The notes under the pieces are model-generated. The model did no database searches. It was not told the origin of the DNA and saw only the letters and a list, made by a program, of their open reading frames with translations. Shown piece after piece: positions 23,658 through 32,976 of a stretch of 64,000 nt of DNA. Location of the stretch: the NCBI RefSeq assembly GCF_963576675.1, contig NC_088911.1, positions 75,111,256-75,175,255 on the forward strand, given 5' to 3'. Position numbers and translations under genes: made by a program. How positions within the stretch are numbered: the first letter of the stretch is position 1; every line of letters starts with the position of its first letter. This DNA comes from Euphorbia lathyris. Its lineage: Eukaryota > Streptophyta > Magnoliopsida > Malpighiales > Euphorbiaceae.

Positions 23658-24212
23658 ATAGTAAAACCTCTATATAGGAATACATTTGGGACCGAGCTAT
23701 TTTATAACAATTGGGAGGTTATTACTAAATAGAGTTCGGCAACACATAAAATTTTAAATTTTTCATCATAGGCATGCATGGTTTATATATAATGTATAAC
23801 AATAGACATTAATGGAACAAATTAAAATATTTAGAATTTCAATTTAGAGTTTAGATTTTCAATATATAGATAATTGGAAGAGTTTTATGGGAAAAATGTA
23901 AACATCATGAGAATACTAAATATTTATAATTTCAAGTTGTAGTTTGTGTTTCCAACTCATAGATAATTTCAATAGTGTTTTTTAATATTTTATAATTTAG
24001 TTTGAATTCTTAATTATATATATACATATAAATATATAATTATTACTATATAGAGGCATAGTTTCTAAAGGTGAGACTTGAAAAGTGTATAACAAATAAC
24101 GTTTGGGAGGTTATTCCTATTTATAACTGGTCCAAGTTGGGACCGAGTTTTTTTATAACAAAATAGAGGTTATTCCTATATAGAGTATTCATATATAGAT
24201 GTTTTACTGTAT
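23658..24212. mobile_element. Inverted-repeat MITE-like element (AGTAAAACCTCTATATAG type)
   Basis: The left end AGTAAAACCTCTATATAGG with a following GGGACCGAGC matches the reverse complement of the right end (CAGTAAAACATCTATATATG ... CTCGGTCCCAAC). The centre is A+T-rich and non-coding. The flanks are TATA-rich, so the target duplication is ambiguous. I have seen 'cagtaaaacctctat' ends in other plant repeats but do not assign a superfamily. Confidence 0.6.
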
Positions 24213-24924
24213 AACTAAGAGGAATTTTGTACTTTCATATTAAAAAATATATAAAAGGATTACAGAGTTGATTAAGATAAAAGTATGGACTGATTAGTGT
24301 AATAGGTATAGGTTAAAACACATTGACTACTAAATCGTTTACTCATTAAATAATTGATTTAGACAAAACTGAAAGACTAATATATTTTAAAAAAATAGAG
24401 TTAGCGGCTATATTTACAAAATTAAGGAATAGTCTAGCCTAAAAGTTAAGGATTGCATACAATGGTTGGAAATTTGATAGAGATGTCAAGAATTATGGTA
24501 ATGTTATAGGGAAAATTAGGAAATTATAATTGGTAGATGGGCAGTTAAGTTTTGTTTGTTGAGATAGAAGAAAGTATTAGAAAATGTATATAGAAAATAG
24601 GATTGGCATTTGTATAATCCACCCTTGGTTATTTTAGGACATCCCAAATGAAATGAAATTAAGAATCAATAGTTTCTTTCTATTCTTCAATCTCTTTGTT
24701 CTTCCAAATAATATATGAGTTACAAACATACAAGCAAAGAGCCTATGACATCATTAGACAAAGATTCTTAACTTTTATTTGTTTGTGTATAAACAAAGAT
24801 TCTGTTGTAACTTATTACTATTTCACTTAATCATTTACATGCTACAAATTTCGTTTGCAAACAAAAACATCACAATTTACACAGAATTGCAAACCTAAAA
24901 AAAAATAAATGAAAAAGGACACGC
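24213..24924. other. Intergenic and 3' UTR of the kinase gene
   Basis: A+T-rich and non-coding. The part nearest 24924 is probably 3' UTR of the minus-strand kinase gene. No other feature seen. Confidence 0.4.
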
Positions 24925-27900
24925 TTATGTTGTACTACTTTGATCATATTGTGCAGTGAACGTTGTACCTGCACTCGTTGACAAGGTTGTATCTTCCATG
25001 CTTTCAGACCCAGAAGAGACATTATAAGAAGCTGCTGCATTCTTTGTTTCATCTTTTGTTTCCTCCTGCCAAAATGCTGCTGTCTTTTTCTGGGATCTCG
25101 TTTTAGGAGGACCTCGGATTTTCAGGTCCATGAAATCTGTGATTAGACCTGGTTTTGTAATCTTTCTGTCATCTACTTCTTCTTTGCCACTTAACAGCTT
25201 CACAACACTGGACATGGAAGGCCGCAGTTTTGGAGCATCTTGCGTGCAGAGTAAACCGATCTTTAGAATTTTACAAGCCTCCTCCGCATCAAAGTCCCCA
25301 CTCAGTGCTGTATCCACCAGCCCCACCAGCTCCTTTCGCTCGTAAAGTTCCCATGTCTGCAAAAGGAGAATCAAGAATTGATGAAAATGCAGATTCTATT
25401 TTCCTGAAATTTAACTTTAGATCATGATCTCCAATTAATTTCATCCAACACCGCCTTTTTAATTGAAGCAGGTGTCTTAATTAGCATATCCTTTCAGATG
25501 AAGATTTTAGTAACATTGATTGAATAAATAATTGTTTATGACTTGTTTTTTTTTTTTTTTTTTCCAACAAGTCAACAAGTATAGGAGACATGACCTGTTT
25601 AGACACAGATATGTACTAGCATTTAGTTCTCTTTGTAATTAGTTTTGATTATATGAGTTGAATGTAAATACAAACAAACTTATACGCATTTCTTAAGAAG
25701 ACAAAAAGAGCATTTGTCCTGGATACTAAAAATTAATGCATAATTGGTTGTTAGTGTATATATATAGGTGGAGTAAGTGTACTGAATTATTGGATTGGAT
25801 TTGATGCAGTATTTTATAGAAATTCATTAGAAGACTCCTTAATCAATTTCTGAAATCCAATCCATTGACAGCTATAATTGTGAGACTTGTCTACAGTTTT
25901 AGCATAATAAATACGACTCTATTATGCAACTACTTTGGAGGATACAAACTTTGCTTTTGGTTTTCCACTTACCTGCCAATGCCATTCATGCAGTTTGAAC
26001 CTAACCTAGTTATGATTCTCAATCATGTTGACTATTTGTCTTATAACTTATGTTCTTTTAAGTGCTTATTAATTCCTAGTATTATGCGTTCATGCAAAAA
26101 TTACATACAAAAGTTCAAGAAAACTACTCAAATTGGGAAATCAAAATTTACATCAATTCACCTATGCTATTTTATTGCATTTTAGTTAAAATACTTAATA
26201 GCAAGGACTTGAAAAATTCATACCCGTTCTAAAAGATATTGCTCTTCAAGAGGTAATCGAGTATTAGTGTTGCATCTTCCACTAATAATTTCCACAAGGA
26301 GGACACCAAAACTATAAACATCTGCTCTCCGGGTCAACTGCCCCCTTATTGCATACTCTGGTGCCAGGTAACCTCTAAAACAACAAATGCAGATATTAAA
26401 CCAATGTATGTAGGTACTATCTGCTACTCACCATAAGGAAAATACGGATGCACGCATGCGTAAACACACAAACACATAGAAATGAACTTAAACTTAGCTT
26501 GAAAAGATGAATCACAAGTAATCTCAAACCTTTTTACTGGACTGCAATCCGATGCTTACTTATAAAAGCCAGGTTATATGCAATAGGCAAGAGTACTAAC
26601 TTATTCTGGTTTTGGAATAAAATAATCTATATGACTGGAAGACTTCATGAAAACGATTGAAGAGTTGCAATTATCTATGTACATACAAGAAGAGTGTTAT
26701 TGGCTCAACACTTTCTAAAAGAATATATTATACATAATTCAAATGTATGAAAACTAGAATAAATGGGGGCAATAAACTCAAATCTGCTGATATCAACCAT
26801 CTCTAGGATGAAATTTTTGATTTACGAGAACTCAGGAAGCAGAATATGCATGTGTTTTGATTCCAAACACAAATATTACAGGGAAAAGGTTCTATCACCG
26901 TCAACGTAAACTAAATGCAAATCTCGTCTTAACTCTTAATAAATTTACAGGTAAATCAGGATAACGGAAAGGTGAAACTTACATTGTTCCAGCCACACGT
27001 GTACTAACATGAGTCATGTTGGGTGGAATAAGCTTGGCCAAACCAAAATCTGCAATTTTGGGAGTAAGGTCTTTGTCTAGAAGAATATTGCTGGCTTTGA
27101 TATCTCGATGGACAATGTGTGGCTGTACTTCTTGATGAAGGAAAGCAAGTCCTCGTGCTACACCAATACAAATTCTACATCGTGTTCTCCAACTAAATTG
27201 GATGTTACTCTGAATGTGACCAACTCCTGAAAGGGAAAAGGTACTTGAGTAATTGAATTCAGCTTACTGAAACAAAATTAGATATTAAAGCGAGCATCAC
27301 ACTAATGCTATTGTTTTTTAGATCTATAAATACATAACATACACTGATTCTAATTGGACAATAAGAAGCAGATCAACAAACACTGAGAAAAAGGAGCTGA
27401 CAAATTGGATAACAGATGAAGAAGAAAATATTTTATGATTACCAAGAAGAGTTTGTGCAAGACTATTGTTTTCCAGATAGTTGTAAACTAGAATTCTGTG
27501 GTTTCCTTCCACACAACAGCCATATAGCTTAACTAGATTTTCATGCTCTATAGTTGAGATCACATTAATCTCTGTTAAGAACTCCTTTGCCCCCTGTCTT
27601 GATTCGGCTGAAAGAACTTTTATAGCAGCAATTTTCCCATCTTTAAGCCGTCCCTGAACATGCACATCATTTCTTAATATGTATTTCTCACAAGTGAAAG
27701 TTAAAAAGAAAATCGCTACCAGGTTGTGCATTTGTTTTAGAAAAAAATAACACACTTACCTTATATACATAACCAAAACCACCCTCTCCAATTTTATTGT
27801 TTGGACTAAAATCTTGAGTAGCATTTCTTAGTTCCTTGTAGGTGTAGAGTTTAACATTGTCAATGCCTGCCACTTCTGCAATAAGAAACTTTATTATTGG

Positions 27901-28240
27901 TAAAAAATAAGAAAGCTGTGAGAAGTGTAATATAGAAATCAATCATCATTTTATTCACATACAAACAAGAGATATAATAAGAAACGGAATTCACTTGAAT
28001 TGAACTCTATCACAAACTATCAAAGAACAAAGACCAAAATTAGGTGCATATGATTATTGAGAAGAATAAGCATCGAAGAAGACTTCTCTAGCTAAGACAC
28101 ATGCGAAATCTCTGATTATAATGCCTAAGCCGTTGAAAAACTCAAGTAAACTAATTTTTCAGCTGCATCATACCTTCATCAACTCCAAAAGAAGGTGGAG
28201 AATCAGCCTTACGACCAAATAAGAAAGAAAAACAACTCAT
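24925..28240 (-). CDS. CRPK1: Receptor-like cytoplasmic Ser/Thr kinase, CRPK1-like
   Basis: Six coding exons on the minus strand: 28240-28174, 27875-27760, 27653-27443, 27226-26983, 26374-26224, 25356-24925, giving 406 aa with consistent phases. It begins [11 protein letters not shown] with no signal peptide or membrane segment; Cys3 could be lipid-modified. The kinase domain covers about 46-330: GEGGFG at 52-57, ATP Lys K73 in AAIKVL, catalytic HRD with D173, DFG with D191, APE in the activation segment (GYLAPEYA). It is an RD kinase. The Ser/Thr-rich tail (about 345-406) is variable in the family. Arabidopsis CRPK1 (At1g16670) is a plasma-membrane kinase that phosphorylates 14-3-3 proteins and restrains freezing tolerance (recalled). 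Close match in the N-terminal and kinase phrases supports this name; a paralogue is possible. Upstream lies an RTE LINE. Confidence 0.88.
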
Positions 28241-28830
28241 AATTGTATGGTATACTGGTTTTTTCTGAAATCAACTGCCAAGAAATGCTTGAAATCAAAG
28301 ACCAGCTAACCTGAATAACAGAAGCACAAAAATACATAGTTATAATTAAGAGTTGAGACAAGGAAAAAAAAGAGAGCACAAAGGATGGCTTTGGGATCTG
28401 GATGTTTTAAGTGATGCCCAACCCAATGTTTGGAAAATTGAACTGAAAATATTCAAATGAGAGTGACCAAGTGAAACTGTGGACGTTACTTGTAGCATCC
28501 AAGAGTAATGGAACTGTGTTGTGTTTGGATACATGAAAGGCATACCAATTGAAACATAGTTTTAAACACTAGCAAACTAATTCCAAATAACTAATTTAAT
28601 CTGAACAAGTGAAGAGCTAACTTCCTCTACCAATTATTTTAGAGAGAAATGAATCCAGAGAATAAAATACAGATGAACAGAAGGAGTAACTTACTAAATT
28701 AAATTGAACATCTAAGCAGGAGAAGCAAAGAAAGAGAGTAAAGTGACCTGAAGGAGAAGGCAGAGGGAGGATATAGAGAAAGGGGAAGAAGCGACAGTCC
28801 TCAGAGGAACGCTCGCATTCTTTGAATTTT
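28241..28830 (-). promoter_or_regulatory. 5' UTR (probably split) and core promoter of the kinase gene
   Basis: Inference. On the minus strand a pyrimidine-rich leader (about 28820-28748, TTCCCCTTTCTCTATATCC) ends TTCTCCTTCAG|GTCAC. An acceptor-like TTATTCAG|GTTAGC lies at about 28312, 70 bp above the ATG. A 5'-UTR intron between them is plausible. No coding exon found. Confidence 0.4.
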
Positions 28831-29052
28831 CTGACTTATTATTTTAATGTTGTCAACGGCCAATTTGAAGACCGGGTCAGGTCCATTTGCCACGTGCATC
28901 TTCTACCCTATATCCACGAAAGAGTTAGACCTCCCCCTTTTCTATTTTTCATTATCAAATGCAAATACAATTTACAAACACAAACTTGATGAGATTATGA
29001 AATCTTCACCTTCAAAAACATCATTTTTTTAGAAAAAGAAAAACATCTACAT

Positions 29053-29071
29053 AACATCTAACAAACAACAA
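29053..29071. repeat. Target-site duplication, 3' side of RTE copy 2
   Basis: AACATCTAACAAACAACAA, identical to 32322-32340. The last bases merge with the (CAA)n tail, so its exact end is ambiguous by a few bases. Confidence 0.9.
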
Positions 29072-32000
29072 CAACAAAGCCTTAGTCCCGAAATGATTCG
29101 GGATCGGCTAACATGAACCATCCTATAAAACCGTGAAATTAAGTCGTGTCAGCGACACAAATTCGCTCCCTCCACTCCGTCCTATCCACTACCATATTTT
29201 CCTCAATTCCCAGTAAACTCATATCACTCTCGATCACCCTCCTCCAAGTTTGCTTAGGTCTTCCCCTACCCCTCACCACTACATCCCTTTGCCACTCTTC
29301 GGTTCTCCTAACCGACGCATCAAGCACTCTACGTCTCACATGGCCAAACCATCTTAGTCGGTTTTCTCTCATTTTATTCTCAATAGATGTGACCCCTACT
29401 TTTGTCCTAATTATTTCATTACGCACACGGTCCTTTCTCGTATGACCACACATCCATCTCAACATACGCATCTCCGCCACCGACATCTTATGGATGTGGC
29501 CGTGTTTCACTGCCCAACACTCCGTACCATACAATGCTAGTCTAATTGCCATCCGGTAGAATTTTTCCTTCAATCTATTAGGCATTCCGGGATCACAAAG
29601 GAAACCCGTAGCACTCTTCCACTTCGACCAACCAGCTTTAATCCTATGAGCAACATCTCCATCTACTTCTCCATCCGTTTGAATAATAGATCCTAAATAC
29701 CGGAAGCAATCCGAGGCCTGAACAACTCTCCCATCTAGGGTGATTGTGCCTGCCTCCCTACTCCTATGGCCGCTAAACTTACACTCCAAATATTCTGTCT
29801 TACTTCGACTCAACTTAAAGCCTCTAGATTCTAGAGTTTGTCTCCATAGTTCCAACTTCCTCTCCACTCCTTCTTTCGTCTCATCAACCAACACAATATC
29901 ATCTGCAAACAGCATGCACCATGGTATACCATCTTGAAGTGAACTTGTTAGTTCATCCATAACGATGGTAAAAAGAAATGGACTTAGTGCGGAACCTTGA
30001 TGCACTCCAATCGTAATAGGAAACTCTTCAGCCTTCCCAACACTAGTACGTACACTCGTGCATACTCCCTCATACATGTCCTTTATGATGTCAATATATT
30101 TCCGCGAAATGCATTTCCTTATCAAGGCCCACCAAAGTACTTCCCTTGGTACCTTATCATATGCTTTCTCCAAGTCAATGAAAACCATATGCAAGTCTTT
30201 CTTCTTATTTCGATAGTGCTCCATTAATTGTCTCATTAGATGGATGACTTCCATAGTTGATCTTCCTGGCATAAAGCCAAACTGGTTTTCCGAGATCTTC
30301 ACCGTCCTCCTTAGCCTTTGTTCGATCACTCGCTCCCAAAGTTTCATGGTGTGACTCATTAATTTGATTCCCAGATAGTTGGCACAATCTTGGACATCGC
30401 CTTTGTTCTTATACAAAGGGATTAAGATACTTTTCCTCCATTCTGATGGCATCTTATTGTTTCTCCAAATTTTGTTGAAGAACGTCGTCAACCATTTGAT
30501 TCCTCTTTCTCCCAAACATCTCCAAATCTCAATAGGGATGCCATCAGGTCCTACTGCTTTCTTCAACTTCATCTTGCTTAATGCCATTTTGACTTCACCC
30601 TTTTGAATTCTCCGTAGGCATTCATGATTTATCATATCGTGATGGATACTTATATCTCCAACATCTTGTTGGCGATCTCCATTAAATAAGTCATCAAAAT
30701 AAGACCTCCATCGTTCCTTGATATCCTTATCTCCAACTAGGACTTTCTGATCCACATCCTTCACACATTTAACTTTTCCGAGATCTCGCGTCTTCCTATC
30801 TCTCATCCGAGCAATTCTATATATTTCTCTTTCCCCTTCTTTCGTATCCAATCTTGTATACAGATCCCGATTCACCTTTGCTATAGCATCTCGTATGACC
30901 TTCTTTACTTCCCTTTTAGCCTCTTTGTATTTTTCGTAGTTCTCGTCGCTCCTACATTTCCCCAATAGTTTATAGGATTCTCTCTTACTCTTTACTGCTT
31001 GTCGTACTTCTTCTGTCCACCAAGATGTGTCCTTACCCGGTGACATGCTACCTTTAGATTCCCCTAGAACTTCCTTCGCTACTTCCCTTATACTATGCTC
31101 CATCTTATTCCATATCGAATCTATATCTAAATCCATATTGCAAGTCCAAATATCTTTTTTGGTCATCTCATCCACAAATTTTTGTTGATTCTCCCCTTGC
31201 AATTTCCACCACTTAATCTTAGTCTCTACTTGTGGTGTTTGTTTTCTTATACATTTCCTACTTCGAAAATCTAGCACCACTACTCTATGTTGGGTTGTCG
31301 TACTCTCACCAGGGATCACCTTACAATCAATATAACTCTTTCTCCAAGCACTCCTTACTAAGAAGAAGTCAATTTGGCTCGCATTACCGCCACTCCGATA
31401 AGTCACTAAGTGGGATGTTCTCTTCATAAACCATGTGTTCATGATACTCAAGTCATAGGCTGATGCGAATTCCAAAATATCATTTCCTGCTTCATTCTTA
31501 TCTCCAAAACCATACCCTCCATGAACACTCTCAAACCCATCTCGCCTAGAACCCACGTGTCCATTGAGATCACCCCCCAATACCATTTTTTCATCCCTAG
31601 GAACCTGTTGCACCACTTCCTCTAAGTCATCCCAAAAAGCTTGTCTTATAGACACATCTAATCCTATTTGTGGCGCATATGCACTAATGACATTCACAAC
31701 CTCATCCCCTATCACTAGCTTAACACTCATAATTCTATCTCTCTTCCTAGACACCGCTACTACATCATCAATATACTCCCTATCAATAAGAATACCTACT
31801 CCATTTCTACCCTTATCCTTTCCTGAGTACCAAAGCTTATAACCCCAAGGAGCTATCTCTCTAGCCTTGGCTCCAACCCACTTGGTTTCTTGTAAGCACA
31901 GTATATTTATTCTCCTCCTCTTCATAACATCTACAATTTCAGCTAATCTTCCTGTCAAAGAACCTATGTTCCATGTCCCAAAGCGTAACCTACTACCCTT

Positions 32001-32321
32001 ACCCCTACCCCTACCATTACCGTGGACTAGCTTATTTACCCGCAACCTTTGCATATTTGACACCACCCCCGGGTCCTGGGGTGGCGCGCCGCTTCGGGGC
32101 GACGACCTAGCAACCCTTGCACATTTATCACTACACCCGGGTCTAGGAAGTGCAGCGCGTCGCTGAGTAGGGAACGCCCCAACGATATTTATATTCTGGT
32201 TCATGTCATAAGATGTGGCTAAGTTTTACGCTGGCCGCCACAAACCTACCGCAACCCTCCTCCTTTGTCCGGGCTTGGGACCGGCTGTAAAGGCCACCAA
32301 GTGACCCTCACAGGCGGAGTT
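29072..32321 (-). mobile_element. Full-length RTE-type LINE, copy 2
   Basis: About 3250 bp, same structure as the copy at 12705-15976: 5' end AACTCCGCCTGTGAGGG, one long ORF, short 3' UTR and (TTG)n tail. It is flanked by a perfect 19-bp target-site duplication. It lies about 240 bp upstream of the presumed 5' leader of the CRPK1-like gene and in the same orientation, so its 3' end faces the promoter. Confidence 0.92.
29139..32204 (-). CDS. RTE LINE endonuclease-reverse transcriptase, 1021 aa
   Basis: Uninterrupted ORF, almost identical to the 1022-aa protein of copy 1. The same endonuclease (TWN, QETKW, GGDLNGH, QIDF, TTQH) and RT ([24 protein letters not shown]) motifs are present. Differences include Arg-to-Leu in the conserved RT NYRGIKL phrase (NYLGIKL here), FAIVMDEL to FTIVMDEL, loss of one codon in the AIRPALLYG stretch (AIRLALYG here), and KGISRK to KCISRK. 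The NYRGI change hits a conserved position and could weaken the enzyme even though the frame is open. Confidence 0.92.
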   Translation of the reverse strand: MNQNINIVGAFPTQRRAALPRPGCSDKCARVARSSPRSGAPPQDPGVVSNMQRLRVNKLVHGNGRGRGKGSRLRFGTWNIGSLTGRLAEIVDVMKRRRINILCLQETKWVGAKAREIAPWGYKLWYSGKDKGRNGVGILIDREYIDDVVAVSRKRDRIMSVKLVIGDEVVNVISAYAPQIGLDVSIRQAFWDDLEEVVQQVPRDEKMVLGGDLNGHVGSRRDGFESVHGGYGFGDKNEAGNDILEFASAYDLSIMNTWFMKRTSHLVTYRSGGNASQIDFFLVRSAWRKSYIDCKVIPGESTTTQHRVVVLDFRSRKCIRKQTPQVETKIKWWKLQGENQQKFVDEMTKKDIWTCNMDLDIDSIWNKMEHSIREVAKEVLGESKGSMSPGKDTSWWTEEVRQAVKSKRESYKLLGKCRSDENYEKYKEAKREVKKVIRDAIAKVNRDLYTRLDTKEGEREIYRIARMRDRKTRDLGKVKCVKDVDQKVLVGDKDIKERWRSYFDDLFNGDRQQDVGDISIHHDMINHECLRRIQKGEVKMALSKMKLKKAVGPDGIPIEIWRCLGERGIKWLTTFFNKIWRNNKMPSEWRKSILIPLYKNKGDVQDCANYLGIKLMSHTMKLWERVIEQRLRRTVKISENQFGFMPGRSTMEVIHLMRQLMEHYRNKKKDLHMVFIDLEKAYDKVPREVLWWALIRKCISRKYIDIIKDMYEGVCTSVRTSVGKAEEFPITIGVHQGSALSPFLFTIVMDELTSSLQDGIPWCMLFADDIVLVDETKEGVERKLELWRQTLESRGFKLSRSKTEYLECKFSGHRSREAGTITLDGRVVQASDCFRYLGSIIQTDGEVDGDVAHRIKAGWSKWKSATGFLCDPGMPNRLKEKFYRMAIRLALYGTECWAVKHGHIHKMSVAEMRMLRWMCGHTRKDRVRNEIIRTKVGVTSIENKMRENRLRWFGHVRRRVLDASVRRTEEWQRDVVVRGRGRPKQTWRRVIESDMSLLGIEENMVVDRTEWRERICVADTT

Positions 32322-32340
32322 AACATCTAACAAACAACAA
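32322..32340. repeat. Target-site duplication, 5' side of RTE copy 2
   Basis: AACATCTAACAAACAACAA, identical to 29053-29071. Confidence 0.9.
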
Positions 32341-32466
32341 TGTTATAAAAAAATAATTCATTTTAAACGTGATTTTTGTGGCATAATACAACACCAGCTC
32401 TCCCAATTCTCCAAAAAATGGAAACTAACTCCTAAATTCCAAAACGTTATAATTAAACTTCTTCAA

Positions 32467-32560
32467 TTTTTTTTTTTTTTGCAAGAGGTCGCTTCTATGA
32501 CTCGAATCCGTGACCTCTCAGTCACACGGCAACAACGTTTACCGTTGTGCTAATAGTGGT
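32467..32560 (-). mobile_element. tRNA-derived SINE, probably Au-like and truncated
   Basis: On the minus strand: box A-like TAGCACAACGGTAAACG, box B-like GGATTCGAGTC, then ATAGAAGCGACCTCTTGC and a 14-A tail. The head resembles plant Au SINEs (GGTTCGAGTC ... ACCTCTTGCA), but the usual Au 3' part after CTCTTGC is missing and replaced by poly(A). Confidence 0.6.
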
Positions 32561-32577
32561 ACAATATTTAAAATTTA

Positions 32578-32963
32578 TGTTAGAAATATTTTGATGCGGA
32601 TGAAATATAATCAGCTTGTAATGGAAATAAACCAACTATATGTTAAAGTAATTATGGTTAACACTCAGTTGGTGGCTATAAATAGACTCATATCCCACTC
32701 TAATAAACAAGATTAGAAAAAGAGTTCTATAACCTCCTTTCTCCTCCTCCCATGCGCCTCTCTCTCCCCCAGTCTCAACAACTGCTATTAGTTCGTGGAT
32801 CTATCATGTTTTCTCCCGACTAATCTTGGCGTAGTTGATTCATGACTGGTAATACAAAGATCATGATTTCTGTTCTTCCACTGCAATAAACTCAATAAGC
32901 TTCTTCTTTATAAGAGGTAACCCGATAACCCATATTTATTTATATATGTGATATAAACCTTCA
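32578..32963 (+). repeat. 5' LTR of a decayed Ty1/copia element
   Basis: 386 bp from TGTTAGAAAT to ACCTTCA, followed one base later by a copia primer-binding site. TATA-like GGCTATAAATAG lies at about 32678. No matching 3' LTR was found in the window. Confidence 0.8.
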
Positions 32964-32964
32964 T

Positions 32965-32976
32965 TGGTATCAGAGC
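32965..32976 (+). promoter_or_regulatory. Primer-binding site (initiator Met-tRNA)
   Basis: TGGTATCAGAGC, the classical complement to the 3' end of initiator tRNA-Met used by Ty1/copia elements. Confidence 0.9.

Noticed and set aside
25865..26185. 106-codon plus-strand frame
   Set aside because: Lies in an intron of the kinase gene on the opposite strand and has no motif.
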